Assembly (NCBI RefSeq): GCF_029395535.1
Contig: NZ_CP113920.1
Location: forward strand, 1,612,001-1,676,000
DNA: 64,000 bases
Source: Bifidobacterium sp. ESL0732
GTDB lineage: Bacteria; Actinomycetota; Actinomycetes; Actinomycetales; Bifidobacteriaceae
Direction: 5' to 3'
The number at the start of each line of letters is the position of its first letter. Position 1 is the first letter of the stretch. A program made the translations under genes and the position numbers. Positions 52,461-61,092 of this stretch are shown here, piece by piece. Below the pieces are notes generated by a model. The model was not told the origin of the DNA, ran no database searches, and was given only the letters and a program-made list of their open reading frames with translations.

Positions 52461-54266
52461 TCACCACGTCACAGGAATAGCATTGTTGCGAGGCTGGGAG
52501 GGAGGGACCTCGTACTTCTGCATAAGGAATTCACCGATTTGCTTGAACAACGCACCGCTGGTGAGACCGCCGTAGATGCCCTGAGGATTGCGCATCACCA
52601 CAGTAAGCACGAAACGCGGATTGTCGGCGGGAAGGATGCCCGAAAAATCGCTGACGATGCTGTCGAGTGCGCCGGTTGGACCGGCCACCTGTGCGGTTCC
52701 CGACTTGCCGGCGACGCGATAGCCGTCGACACCAGTCGTTTTCGCGTATTCCTCGCCTGAAGACTCCATCGCATTCATCAGCTGCGCGTTCACGTTGGCA
52801 TCCATGATGCGTGTGCCCTCATCCAACGGCTGCTTGGTAACATGGCCGTCGGCATCGACCGTCGAATCGACGATGGAAGGCTTGCGGTAGATGCCGCCGT
52901 CGCCAATGGCTGCGATGGCATTGGTCAATTGGACGACGTTGGTGGCATAACCCTGGCCGAACAGTATGGTGTCGCGTGTGCGCTTGTCCCATGCGTTCGG
53001 ATTGGTCAACGTCCCGCGTGACTCCCCAGGCAGGTTAAGGCCTGTGGGCTGGCCGATGCCGAATTTGGTGAGCATGTCGTAACGGTCCTGGTCTTTGTAA
53101 TCGTTGGAAGACATGACCATGCCGACGTTAGAAGATTGCTGGAGGATGCCGGCCAACGTCCAATTGGAAAGGGGATGCGGCGTGACGTCAGTGAAAACCT
53201 GGCCGTTTTTATCGAGTCTATCGGGAACCTGGAAATGATCGGTCATCTGATGGATACCATGCTGCAACAATCCCGCCATTGAGAAGGTCTTACCAATCGA
53301 GCCGGGTTCAAAGGTTTCCGAAACCGCACGGGAGACGCTGAGCTTGGCCTGATCGCTGCCGGCCTGAACATCGTCGGAATCGTCGAGGGCGATAATCTGA
53401 TGGGTGCGAATGTCTTCGACGCAGGCAATAGCCCAATCCGCTTTGTATTGGTCCTTGCCGTCTTTCAACACCTTTTTGACGAACCAATCGACGTCGGAAT
53501 CAATGGTCAGCTTGACATCGCTGCCGTTGCGGGCAGCTTGCGAATCGGTCAACGTGCCGGGAATTTCGACACCGTTGTTGCCCTGTTGGTAGATCTTGTA
53601 TCCGTCTTTGCCGGCAAGCGTCGAGTTCTGAACCTGTTCCATTCCCGAAACGCCATTGGTCTTGTCGTCGACGCCGCCGAGGAAGGCACCCATGAGCGTG
53701 CCGTCGGAATAGACGCGGTTCTGCGAAAGCTCACCGTAGACGATGCCGCCAAGACCAAGTTTGTCAAGCTTGCGTTTGGCCGCGGGTTCCACGTCCTTTT
53801 TCAAGACAGCATAACGGCCTGGGCCGGCAAGCTTGCCGCCAAGCTCCATGGCATCCATGCCCAGTATCGGAGCAGCCATCCTCGCCACACGCGCGGCACC
53901 GACCACGCCAAGTGTCTTACCGCCGTCTTTCTTTGTCTGGGTGCAATTGTCGGTGATCTGTGTGCTGCAGATCGGGTCGTATTCCTGAGCGGCCTTCGGA
54001 TCGCCGATGATGGTATAACGCTCCACGCTTTGCGCCAAAACGGCTCCGTTGCTGTCCAGTATCTTGCCCCGCATACCATGGACGGGCACTTTGAGCGTCC
54101 GTCCTGCCGTGGCAGCCTCAGCCATCTCGCGGCCGTTGAGCAACTGAAGATTGGCCAATTGGCCAAAGCACACAACGAATACGAGCGCAAGCACCGTGGC
54201 GATCACGGCGCAACGCGACACGAATTGCTTGCCTTTGGTTTTATTGGCGTAGGAACGCATAATCAT
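52461..54266 (-). CDS. ftsI: FtsI/PBP3, septal peptidoglycan transpeptidase
   Basis: This 601-residue class B penicillin-binding protein crosslinks septal peptidoglycan. A short cytoplasmic N-terminus and one membrane helix (about 18-38) are followed by the dimerisation domain (VPVHGMRGKILDSNGAVLAQS) and a transpeptidase domain with SIGK as the active-site SxxK, SSN and KSG(T). No PASTA repeats are present. Its ATG overlaps the ftsL-like stop by four bases. Because it acts on precursors that probably carry a D-Asp bridge, its acceptor site should accommodate that bridge. Confidence 0.95.
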   Translation of the reverse strand: MIMRSYANKTKGKQFVSRCAVIATVLALVFVVCFGQLANLQLLNGREMAEAATAGRTLKVPVHGMRGKILDSNGAVLAQSVERYTIIGDPKAAQEYDPICSTQITDNCTQTKKDGGKTLGVVGAARVARMAAPILGMDAMELGGKLAGPGRYAVLKKDVEPAAKRKLDKLGLGGIVYGELSQNRVYSDGTLMGAFLGGVDDKTNGVSGMEQVQNSTLAGKDGYKIYQQGNNGVEIPGTLTDSQAARNGSDVKLTIDSDVDWFVKKVLKDGKDQYKADWAIACVEDIRTHQIIALDDSDDVQAGSDQAKLSVSRAVSETFEPGSIGKTFSMAGLLQHGIHQMTDHFQVPDRLDKNGQVFTDVTPHPLSNWTLAGILQQSSNVGMVMSSNDYKDQDRYDMLTKFGIGQPTGLNLPGESRGTLTNPNAWDKRTRDTILFGQGYATNVVQLTNAIAAIGDGGIYRKPSIVDSTVDADGHVTKQPLDEGTRIMDANVNAQLMNAMESSGEEYAKTTGVDGYRVAGKSGTAQVAGPTGALDSIVSDFSGILPADNPRFVLTVVMRNPQGIYGGLTSGALFKQIGEFLMQKYEVPPSQPRNNAIPVTW

Positions 54267-54712
54267 TGACCCTTATCCGTAGGTTGGTATCCCTGAAGAT
54301 CTATCGACAATGGACCGGACTGAGGAACCATGCCCATTTTCTGGGCGCGGTCGGGAAGACTCGCCTGCAGGCTGTCAAGCTGCGCCTCGTCGTCCTCGAC
54401 ATCCTGATTGAGCTTGCTGATGTTGGCCTGCACCTGAGCCTGTTGGAAGGAATTCTGCACCATTTGTGTGCGCAGAGCCAACGACCCGAGCAATGCGGCG
54501 AAAAGGAAGATCACCGCGATGATGACATGGACCACCGAAACCGTATTGATCCTGCTGAAAATACCGGCAGCGAGATTTTCACTGTCTTTTTTCGCTTTGC
54601 CGCCGGCGACGACCTGGAGCTCGGGACGGGAAGACGTCGTGCGGTTATCGTCTTCACGGCCGGCTGGTGCGACACGGGAGCGAACCGATCTTGCTGTGGC
54701 GCTGCTCATCAT
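54263..54712 (-). CDS. ftsL: FtsL-like divisome protein
   Basis: This 149-residue protein occupies the ftsL position between rsmH and ftsI. It has a polar, Arg/Ser-rich cytoplasmic stretch (1-55), one membrane helix (about 58-80, VVHVIIAVIFLFAALLGSLA) and an extracytoplasmic heptad-like coiled coil (about 84-120), then a Pro-rich tail. Sequence conservation of FtsL is low, so the assignment rests on architecture and position. Its start overlaps the rsmH stop (ATGA) and its stop overlaps the ftsI start. AGGAGGGA lies just before the ATG. Confidence 0.85.
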   Translation of the reverse strand: MMSSATARSVRSRVAPAGREDDNRTTSSRPELQVVAGGKAKKDSENLAAGIFSRINTVSVVHVIIAVIFLFAALLGSLALRTQMVQNSFQQAQVQANISKLNQDVEDDEAQLDSLQASLPDRAQKMGMVPQSGPLSIDLQGYQPTDKGQ

Positions 54713-55824
54713 TCCCTCCTTTTCCTTCGATTGTCTTGATTGTGTTTGTCTTGATGCTTCCGCCTGTCATGCAAAAACTTGTTGTGCGCATCCGGCCCAT
54801 AGCCCAGGTCTCGGTCGCCCGGATTTTCCTTGGCGTCTTCGGCGAACCTGTTGCGCCAGCGCTCGGGGATTTCCCGTGTTAGCTCTACCCCGCGCAATCT
54901 GACGGGTGCCGAGCGTGGATTATGTTCGATTTCGGCTTCATCGGCCTTGATTGCCCCACGGGTCAGTTCTTTGAAGAACGGTTGCGCGTCGGCAGGCACG
55001 ATCGGCAGATCGGCGGGAGCGTCGACAACAAGCCCCTGGGCCATAAACGTCTTGACCGTGCGGTCTTCCAGTGAATGGTAGGATTCGACGACCAGTCTGC
55101 CGCCTAGCTCAAGCCTGTTGGCAATCTGCGGCAGCGTACGCTTGAGCTTGTCAAGTTCGCCGTTGACTTCGATACGAAGGGCCTGAAAAACGCGCTTGGC
55201 GGGGTTGCCTTTGGCACGGTGGGATTTGGGGACGACCCGGTCGACCAGAGCATCCAGCTGGCTTGAAGTTTTCAGCGGCTCTTTTTCACGTTGACGGACG
55301 ATGGCGCGAGCAATCGGCTTGGAGAACCGTTCCTGGCCATATTCGCGAAAAATCCGGACAAGTTGGCTTTCGGAATATTGTGCGAGAATCTGCGCGGCAT
55401 CGAGGCTTTGGCTGGTGTCCATACGCATGTCAAGCGGGGCGTCGTGCGAATAGGAGAATCCTCGGTCGGTCTCGTCGATCTGGAGGCTCGAAAGCCCCAA
55501 GTCCATAAAAGCGGCATCCACATGTTTCAAACCGAGGTTTTCTAGTACATCGTCAAATTCGTCGAACGCCGCATGAATCGGAGTAAACCGGGCGCCCAGC
55601 CCTGCTTCCTCCATGCGTTCCGTAGCCATGGAAAGCGCTTCTTCATCACGATCGATGCCGACAAGTCTGGCTTGCGGGGCGGCCTTCAAAAACGCCGTCG
55701 CATGCCCGGCCAGGCCGAGGGTGCAATCAACCACTACGGCATCAGGATGTTCCAGCGCGGGAGCGACCAGCCGGACGCATTCGTCCAGCAGAACCGGTGT
55801 ATGGATATTGTTGAGATCAGTCAT
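54709..55824 (-). CDS. rsmH: RsmH (MraW), 16S rRNA m4C1402 methyltransferase
   Basis: This 371-residue SAM-dependent enzyme methylates N4 of C1402 in 16S rRNA. It begins with HTPVLLDECV and has DCTLGLAGHATAFL (SAM loop), GLSSLQIDETDRGFSY, LRIEVNGELDKLKRTLP and VVESYHSLEDRTVKTFM, all family signatures. A basic His/Lys/Arg-rich tail of about 45 residues follows the fold. The ATG at 55824 overlaps the mraZ stop (TGATG); a GTG two codons earlier is also possible. Confidence 0.95.
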   Translation of the reverse strand: MTDLNNIHTPVLLDECVRLVAPALEHPDAVVVDCTLGLAGHATAFLKAAPQARLVGIDRDEEALSMATERMEEAGLGARFTPIHAAFDEFDDVLENLGLKHVDAAFMDLGLSSLQIDETDRGFSYSHDAPLDMRMDTSQSLDAAQILAQYSESQLVRIFREYGQERFSKPIARAIVRQREKEPLKTSSQLDALVDRVVPKSHRAKGNPAKRVFQALRIEVNGELDKLKRTLPQIANRLELGGRLVVESYHSLEDRTVKTFMAQGLVVDAPADLPIVPADAQPFFKELTRGAIKADEAEIEHNPRSAPVRLRGVELTREIPERWRNRFAEDAKENPGDRDLGYGPDAHNKFLHDRRKHQDKHNQDNRRKRRE

Positions 55825-56426
55825 CACCACTCCACCGCCGGCAATACATCATCGGCTATATCGGAATAGCCTTCCTCCTGGTCGGCGAGATAGGCATCCC
55901 AGGATTCCTTGTTCCAGATTTCGGCACGGGTGCCCACACCGATCACCACAATGTCGTCGCCCAGATCTGCGTAACCGCGCAAGGTCTGCGGGACCAAAAT
56001 GCGGCCCTGCTTGTCCGGTTCGCCCTCGACCGCACCGGAAAGGAAGACGCGCAGATAGCTTCTCGTGGCTTTGTTGCCCATCGAGGCACGCTGAATCCGC
56101 GCTGCTATACGCCGAAATTCGGTTTGGGGAAGCAGATAAACGCATTTTTCCTGACCGCGAGCCATCACCATGCCCTCGCCAAGCTGCGAACGCATCTTGG
56201 CTGGTAAGGCCATACGCCCTTTCTTGTCGATTTTGGGGGTATAGGTGCCGAGCAACAGGGGTTCCGCCTGAGGTGCAGAAGCTGATACAGGAATCAAATT
56301 TGTAGGTCTTTGCAGTGGCGAAGTAGCGGAATTAGAGGCACTATTGGCATTCACACCTGCTGCGTCAGGCTTCGAACAATCGTGGAACGGTTCGTCGTCG
56401 ATGGAGTCGTTATCGCGTTCCGCCAT
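55824..56426 (-). CDS. mraZ: MraZ, dcw cluster transcriptional regulator with N-terminal extension
   Basis: This 200-residue AbrB-fold regulator is the first gene of the dcw cluster. Two MraZ repeats are visible, LGTYTPKIDKKGRMALPAKMR and AVEGEPDKQGRILVPQTLR, each with the DKKGR/DKQGR-type DNA-contacting signature. About 55 low-complexity acidic and Ser/Asn residues precede the first repeat, whereas MraZ proteins are usually about 145-150 residues. The ATG at 56426 is chosen because AGAGGAGG lies just upstream. Four TGGKG boxes with 10-bp spacing (56482-56516) lie 56-90 bases upstream, so it probably represses its own operon. Confidence 0.93.
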   Translation of the reverse strand: MAERDNDSIDDEPFHDCSKPDAAGVNANSASNSATSPLQRPTNLIPVSASAPQAEPLLLGTYTPKIDKKGRMALPAKMRSQLGEGMVMARGQEKCVYLLPQTEFRRIAARIQRASMGNKATRSYLRVFLSGAVEGEPDKQGRILVPQTLRGYADLGDDIVVIGVGTRAEIWNKESWDAYLADQEEGYSDIADDVLPAVEW

Positions 56427-56849
56427 TCCGCCTCCTCTTTTCAATGATTGCCAATGTTTTTGCTAAGTCTTACAACTAGTTCACCACTTTACCCCACTTA
56501 TCACCATTCTTCCCCACAAAAACACAAAAAAATCAATTTTTCTTCAAAAAATTCAGTGTTACAGTAATTTCCCTCTGCTCCCTCTCTCTAAAAAAATCAA
56601 TTTCGACATGCGCCGATAGGAGAAATAACGTTCACTGAACATTTTTTTGAAACCGAAGTTTCATCTGTCGATTATCACTGCACATATTCGAAACCGTTGA
56701 AATAACGAGAATTTTCATCATCTGAAACGGCATTTTCCAAGAGCACAATCACCATCCAAGAAATAGAGTGCACAGGCTAGAATTATTAACTTGAGTTTTT
56801 AAGCAGCACACACACAACCCGAACTGCCCAGATGAAGGGGAACCTATAG
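56427..56849. other. Divergent promoter region of the dcw cluster and helD
   Basis: This AT-rich region of about 420 bases carries the MraZ operator near mraZ, long A and T runs at 56517-56560, and the helD promoter on the other side. No gene is supported in it. Confidence 0.6.
56482..56516 (-). promoter_or_regulatory. MraZ operator: four TGGKG boxes at 10-bp spacing
   Basis: Read on the minus strand the site is TGGGG-N5-TGGTG-N5-TGGGG-N5-TGGTG, with boxes at 56512-56516, 56502-56506, 56492-56496 and 56482-56486. MraZ is known to bind TGGGN direct repeats separated by five bases upstream of mraZ, so this matches in motif, spacing and position. Confidence 0.88.
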
Positions 56850-59192
56850 ATGTCGAGCTACTCCTCGCAAATCGACGAAGAACAGCACGCGGTCGATCGC
56901 GCCTACGGACGGCTGGACTCGTTGCGTTCCCAGACCCGTTCTCGACTGGATACTGTTCGAGCCGCAGGAGCCCACGGTTCTCCGACAATGCGCACCGAAC
57001 GAGATTCGTTTGCCACCATGTACGAGGACCGACTCACCCAGCTGCGCGGCGTCGAGGACAGACTCGTCTTCGGGCGCATTGACAGCGACAAGGGCGAAAA
57101 ACGCTACATCGGGCGTATGGGACTTTCCAACGACAACCATGAGCCGATTCTGACCGATTGGCGCGCCGAGGCGGCAAGGCCCTTCTATGAAGCGACGCCC
57201 TCGCATCATGGCGATATCGTCATGCGTCGGCACATCACGTTGAATTTCCGCAAGGTGATCGGCATCGAAGACGAAGTGCTTGACGTCAACTCCGGACAGG
57301 TGGGTCAGGCCGAGCAAGCGGGGACATTGACCGGGGAGGGCGCCCTGATCGCCTCGCTCAATTCCAAACGTACCGGCAAGATGACCGATATCGTGGCCAC
57401 CATCCAAGGCGAGCAGGATCGCATCATCCGGGCGCCGATGGACCGTGCCATCGTGGTGCAAGGTGGGCCCGGAACGGGAAAAACGGCGGTGGCGCTGCAC
57501 CGCGCCGCTTATCTGCTTTATACACACCGCCGCAGGCTCGAGCGTTCCGGAGTGCTCGTGGTCGGCCCGAGTCCCGCTTTTCTACGTTATATCAATCAGG
57601 TCCTCCCTTCGCTCGGTGAGACTGGCGTGGTCTCCCGCACCATCGGCGACCTCGTACCAGGTTTCGCCGCCGAAAAGATGGATTCTCCCCGTGCCGCACA
57701 GCTTAAGGGCGAGACCCGCATGGCTTCGGCGATCGCCAACGCCGTAGCCGCGAGGGAACGCATCCCCAAGCACTTGCCGACAGTGCGCATCAATGGCATG
57801 GACGTACCGATGCGGAAAACCGATGTCATACAAGCGATACAGGATGCCAAACGCACCCGTTCCCCACACAACAAGGCCAGAGAGACCTTTGTCAAAAGCG
57901 TTCTGAGCGCGATGCGCAACCGGTACGTCGACAACCTTGATTACACACCCGAGCAGTCGGAAATCTCCGACGCGGCGATGCAGCTGAAAATGCATGATGA
58001 GATTCGCAAGACCCTGAATCTGGCATGGCTTCCCATGAACGCTCCATGGCTTGTCGACCAGCTTTTCGCGAAGCCTGCACAATTGCGCCGGTTCGCTCCT
58101 TGGCTTTCGCAAGCCGATATCAGGGAGCTGACACGACCGAAGCACTCACCGCTCACCGTTTCCGACATTCCGTTGCTCGATGAGGCCATGGAGCTGCTTG
58201 GGCCCGACCCGAAGGTTTCGGCTCGCGAAGCGGCGGCGAAGGCCAAGCGCGACGAAGAAGAACAATTCGCCAAAGATACATTGGCGCAGGCAGGCATCGG
58301 TTCCGGCATCGTCACCTCCTCAATGCTGGTGGACAATATCAACGGTTTGGACGCCGAAGCTGTGGCGCAGAAAGCCGGCGCCGACCGCGAATGGACATAC
58401 GGGCATATCGTCATCGACGAAGCTCAGGAGCTCACCCCGATGGACTGGCGAATGCTCATGCGTCGCTGCCCGTCGCGCTCGTTCACCATCGTCGGTGATG
58501 TGGCACAGACCTCGGCTCTGGGAGGCACACGCCGTTGGGAGAAGACCATGGACCGCCTCTTCGGGCAAGACGGCTGGGACTTGAAAGAATTGACAATCAA
58601 CTACCGCAATCCGCAGGAGGTCTCGCAACTGGCCACCCATTTCGCCGAAGACGAAGGACTGTATGTCTCGACCACCAAAGGCGTGCGCACGATGGCTGAT
58701 TCGGTAAAACACCTGAGTGTGGGCTCCGGCAATGGAAGCGGCTCAAAGAGTGATCTTTTCCAGACAATCGGCGATGAAGCGCTGAACATGGCAAAGCAAT
58801 TCATCTCAGACGACGGCACTGGTCGTGTTGCGGTCATCGCACCGAATTCGCTGAGCGCCAGTATCCGCCAAGACCTTTACCACCGTTTGGCAACCGCCAA
58901 AGGCAAGTCCACTGCCTCGAAGCTAATGGGAATCTCCGAGAAGAACAATCAAACCGACACAAACTCTCGTTTCGAAGAATCGCCGAGCGATGCTCCTTTG
59001 AGCATCTGCGACACCCAAATGATCAAAGGCCTGGAATACGACGCGGTAATTCTCGTAGAGCCCGGTGAAATCGCTCAGGACGCACCTTCACGACTCTCAG
59101 GGGCGGCCGATCTTTATGTCGCTTTGACGCGTCCGACCCAGCGACTCGTCATCATTGAAACCGAACGCGACAAGCGCCTGCTTGACCTATAG
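56850..59192 (+). CDS. helD: HelD-like superfamily 1 helicase (RNA polymerase recycling factor)
   Basis: This 780-residue UvrD-like superfamily 1 ATPase has an N-terminal coiled-coil arm (about 1-70) typical of HelD, Walker A GGPGTGKT (205-212), Walker B VIDEAQELTP, GDVAQTS, YRNPQEV and a C-terminal GLEYDAVILVEP ... LYVALTRPTQRL. HelD pushes its arms into RNA polymerase and frees stalled or DNA-bound enzyme; actinobacterial relatives can confer tolerance to rifamycins. AAGGGGA precedes the ATG. It is divergent from the dcw cluster. I did not find a rifamycin-associated promoter element upstream. Confidence 0.9.
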   Translation: MSSYSSQIDEEQHAVDRAYGRLDSLRSQTRSRLDTVRAAGAHGSPTMRTERDSFATMYEDRLTQLRGVEDRLVFGRIDSDKGEKRYIGRMGLSNDNHEPILTDWRAEAARPFYEATPSHHGDIVMRRHITLNFRKVIGIEDEVLDVNSGQVGQAEQAGTLTGEGALIASLNSKRTGKMTDIVATIQGEQDRIIRAPMDRAIVVQGGPGTGKTAVALHRAAYLLYTHRRRLERSGVLVVGPSPAFLRYINQVLPSLGETGVVSRTIGDLVPGFAAEKMDSPRAAQLKGETRMASAIANAVAARERIPKHLPTVRINGMDVPMRKTDVIQAIQDAKRTRSPHNKARETFVKSVLSAMRNRYVDNLDYTPEQSEISDAAMQLKMHDEIRKTLNLAWLPMNAPWLVDQLFAKPAQLRRFAPWLSQADIRELTRPKHSPLTVSDIPLLDEAMELLGPDPKVSAREAAAKAKRDEEEQFAKDTLAQAGIGSGIVTSSMLVDNINGLDAEAVAQKAGADREWTYGHIVIDEAQELTPMDWRMLMRRCPSRSFTIVGDVAQTSALGGTRRWEKTMDRLFGQDGWDLKELTINYRNPQEVSQLATHFAEDEGLYVSTTKGVRTMADSVKHLSVGSGNGSGSKSDLFQTIGDEALNMAKQFISDDGTGRVAVIAPNSLSASIRQDLYHRLATAKGKSTASKLMGISEKNNQTDTNSRFEESPSDAPLSICDTQMIKGLEYDAVILVEPGEIAQDAPSRLSGAADLYVALTRPTQRLVIIETERDKRLLDL

Positions 59193-59222
59193 CGTTTCGG
59201 CGTAGTCAATCAAAGGATGGGA

Positions 59223-59684
59223 CTACTTCTCGGAAGCGCCCTTGTCCCGTTTCAGTTCATCAATGGCCTTCTGGAAATCCGCCAGTCCGTTGAAATTCTG
59301 ATAGACACTGGCAAAACGCAAATAAGCCACTTCGTCAAGTTCGCGCAACGGTTTGAGGATTGCCTTGCCGATATCTTCCGATTTGACCTGCGCCAAACCC
59401 TGACTGCGCAAATCCTCTTCGACCTGCTGCCCCAGTTGCTTCAGCGCGTCTTCATCAATAGGTCTGCCCTGGCAGGCTTTGCGAACCCCATCAATAACCT
59501 TTTGACGATCGAATGGTTCCAAATTTCCGGAACGCTTGGTGACCAGAAGCATCGTCGTTTCCACTGTGGTGAACCTGCGGCCGCATTCGGGGCATTCGCG
59601 TCTACGCCGGATGGAATGACCATCTTCACTGATACGCGTATCGACTACTTTAGTGTCATTATTCTGGCAAAAGGGACAATGCAT
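59223..59684 (-). CDS. nrdR: NrdR, ribonucleotide reductase repressor
   Basis: This 153-residue transcriptional repressor senses ATP/dATP and binds NrdR boxes upstream of ribonucleotide reductase genes. The zinc ribbon is complete (Cys3, Cys6, Cys31, Cys34 in HCPFC and CPECGRRF), and an ATP-cone domain follows ([24 protein letters not shown]). The ATG at 59684 gives the standard MHCPFC N-terminus. The gene is convergent with helD and lies downstream of the LysM protein gene on the same strand. Confidence 0.95.
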   Translation of the reverse strand: MHCPFCQNNDTKVVDTRISEDGHSIRRRRECPECGRRFTTVETTMLLVTKRSGNLEPFDRQKVIDGVRKACQGRPIDEDALKQLGQQVEEDLRSQGLAQVKSEDIGKAILKPLRELDEVAYLRFASVYQNFNGLADFQKAIDELKRDKGASEK

Positions 59685-59859
59685 ACTGTCACCATAACCA
59701 GAGGGCGGGAGAACAAGACACACATATTTCACGGCGTTTAAAACTTACTGTGCATCTAAGAGTAGGCAAGGCACACTTTTCAAAATTAAACACGCCTATA
59801 TTTTATAATTATCTCTATCAATCGGCATTAAGCCGAAAGAGACTCCGACCATGCGCGAT

Positions 59860-60192
59860 TTATGCCTCTTCAGGCACCATAATCCTCTGGCCCGGTTGCA
59901 ATTGAGCGGAATTCAGCTGATTCAGATCCATGATTTCGGCGACCGTATCCCCCACATTCTTGTTTTTCGGTGTAATCTGCTGCGCATATGACCACAACGT
60001 ATCGCCCGGACGAACCGTATAACTGACCACATTGGCGTCATCGGTCGCCGAATTGGCAACATGCGGGGCGACCGCCTGCCAACCAAAGAACACAACGAAT
60101 GCCAGCACAACCGCCGCAACGACCCTGTTTCGCGCGATGCGACGACGATTGGCGGCACAACGAACTTTGGAATCCCTGTCTTTTTCACTCAT
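59860..60192 (-). CDS. LysM-domain membrane protein, probable SOS-induced division inhibitor (YneA/ChiZ-like)
   Basis: This 110-residue protein has a basic cytoplasmic N-terminus, one membrane helix (about 24-41) and an extracytoplasmic LysM domain (about 57-106, VSYTVRPGDTLWSYAQQI ... LNSAQLQPGQRIMVP) that binds peptidoglycan. Divergent pairing with lexA is typical of SOS division inhibitors: YneA in Bacillus and ChiZ/DivS in actinobacteria. The ATG at 60192 is chosen because AAGGAGTG lies upstream. Two SOS-like boxes (60206-60219 and 60222-60235) sit 14-43 bases upstream of this start, so LexA should repress it. Hydrolase activity is not evident; only LysM is present. Confidence 0.85.
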   Translation of the reverse strand: MSEKDRDSKVRCAANRRRIARNRVVAAVVLAFVVFFGWQAVAPHVANSATDDANVVSYTVRPGDTLWSYAQQITPKNKNVGDTVAEIMDLNQLNSAQLQPGQRIMVPEEA

Positions 60193-60205
60193 CTCTGCAC
60201 TCCTT

Positions 60206-60286
60206 CGAACATCTGTACTAACGAACGTTTGTTCTATATTGGCACACTTGTTCGAAAAAAGCAAGGCGGAATCGAACATCTGTTTG
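60206..60286. promoter_or_regulatory. Three SOS-like (LexA) boxes in the lexA/LysM divergent region
   Basis: CGAACATCTGTACT (60206-60219), CGAACGTTTGTTCT (60222-60235) and CGAACATCTGTTTG (60273-60286) all resemble the Gram-positive SOS box CGAAC-N4-GTTCG. The middle one is the best match. The pair near the LysM gene and the single box near lexA suggest separate control of both promoters. Confidence 0.75.
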
Positions 60287-60339
60287 AAATTCTAAAGAAA
60301 ATAGGTTATGCTGTAAGTCAAACGCCGAAAGGAACTATC

Positions 60340-61065
60340 GTGAGCACCCTCCCACCTATCCATAACCCGCATGGCAACTTTTCTCAAGCCACGCCGAACC
60401 AACAGTTGACGGATCGGCAACGCAAAGTATTGGAAGCCGTTCGCAGGCATGTTTCACGTTATGGCTTCGCTCCTTCATTCCGCGAAATCGGCGAGGAAGC
60501 AGGACTCAAAAGCCCGTCCTCGGTCAAACATCAGCTCGAGGTCCTTGAAGACAAAGGCTATATCAAAATGAACGCGAACAAGGGCCGCGCCATCGAATTG
60601 GTGGAGAACGAGTCCAATATCCCCGAAAGCAACCACGCCTCTACCGTGCTTCCGTTCAGCTCCGAGGACGAAACGGACGAAGCCATCGCCCAATCACACG
60701 ACATTCCTCTGGTCGGCCGCATTGCAGCCGGCACGCCCATCACTGCCGAACAGCATGTTGACGATGTGATGAGGCTGCCTGAGCGGCTTACCGGCAACGG
60801 CAATCTTTTCATGCTTGAGGTTCACGGGGATTCGATGATCGATGCTGCCATCTGCGATGGCGATTTCGTGGTGGTGCGAGAACAGGAGACTGCGGAAAAC
60901 GGCGATATCGTCGCGGCCCTGCTCGATGGTGAAGCCACGGTCAAGACTTTCCAGAAAGACCACGGCCATGTCTGGCTGATGCCGCACAATCCGTCTTACT
61001 CCCCCATCGACGGCACTTACGCCAAAGTGATGGGCAAAGTCGTCACGGTTTTACGTAAGATCTGA
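60340..61065 (+). CDS. lexA: LexA, SOS response repressor
   Basis: This 241-residue repressor has an N-terminal winged helix (LTDRQRKVLEAVRRHVSRYGFAPSFREIGEEAGL, about 23-56) and a C-terminal S24 protease domain. The self-cleavage site is Ala130-Gly131, the catalytic Ser165 lies in HGDSM and Lys202 in EATVKTF. The GTG at 60340 is preferred because GAAAGGAA precedes it and the protein then starts just before the DNA-binding domain; longer in-frame starts would cover the operator. RecA-stimulated cleavage would relieve repression of lexA and the divergent LysM gene. Confidence 0.95.
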   Translation: MSTLPPIHNPHGNFSQATPNQQLTDRQRKVLEAVRRHVSRYGFAPSFREIGEEAGLKSPSSVKHQLEVLEDKGYIKMNANKGRAIELVENESNIPESNHASTVLPFSSEDETDEAIAQSHDIPLVGRIAAGTPITAEQHVDDVMRLPERLTGNGNLFMLEVHGDSMIDAAICDGDFVVVREQETAENGDIVAALLDGEATVKTFQKDHGHVWLMPHNPSYSPIDGTYAKVMGKVVTVLRKI

Positions 61066-61092
61066 ACCCTCATATTCCCAAATATTGCAGAA

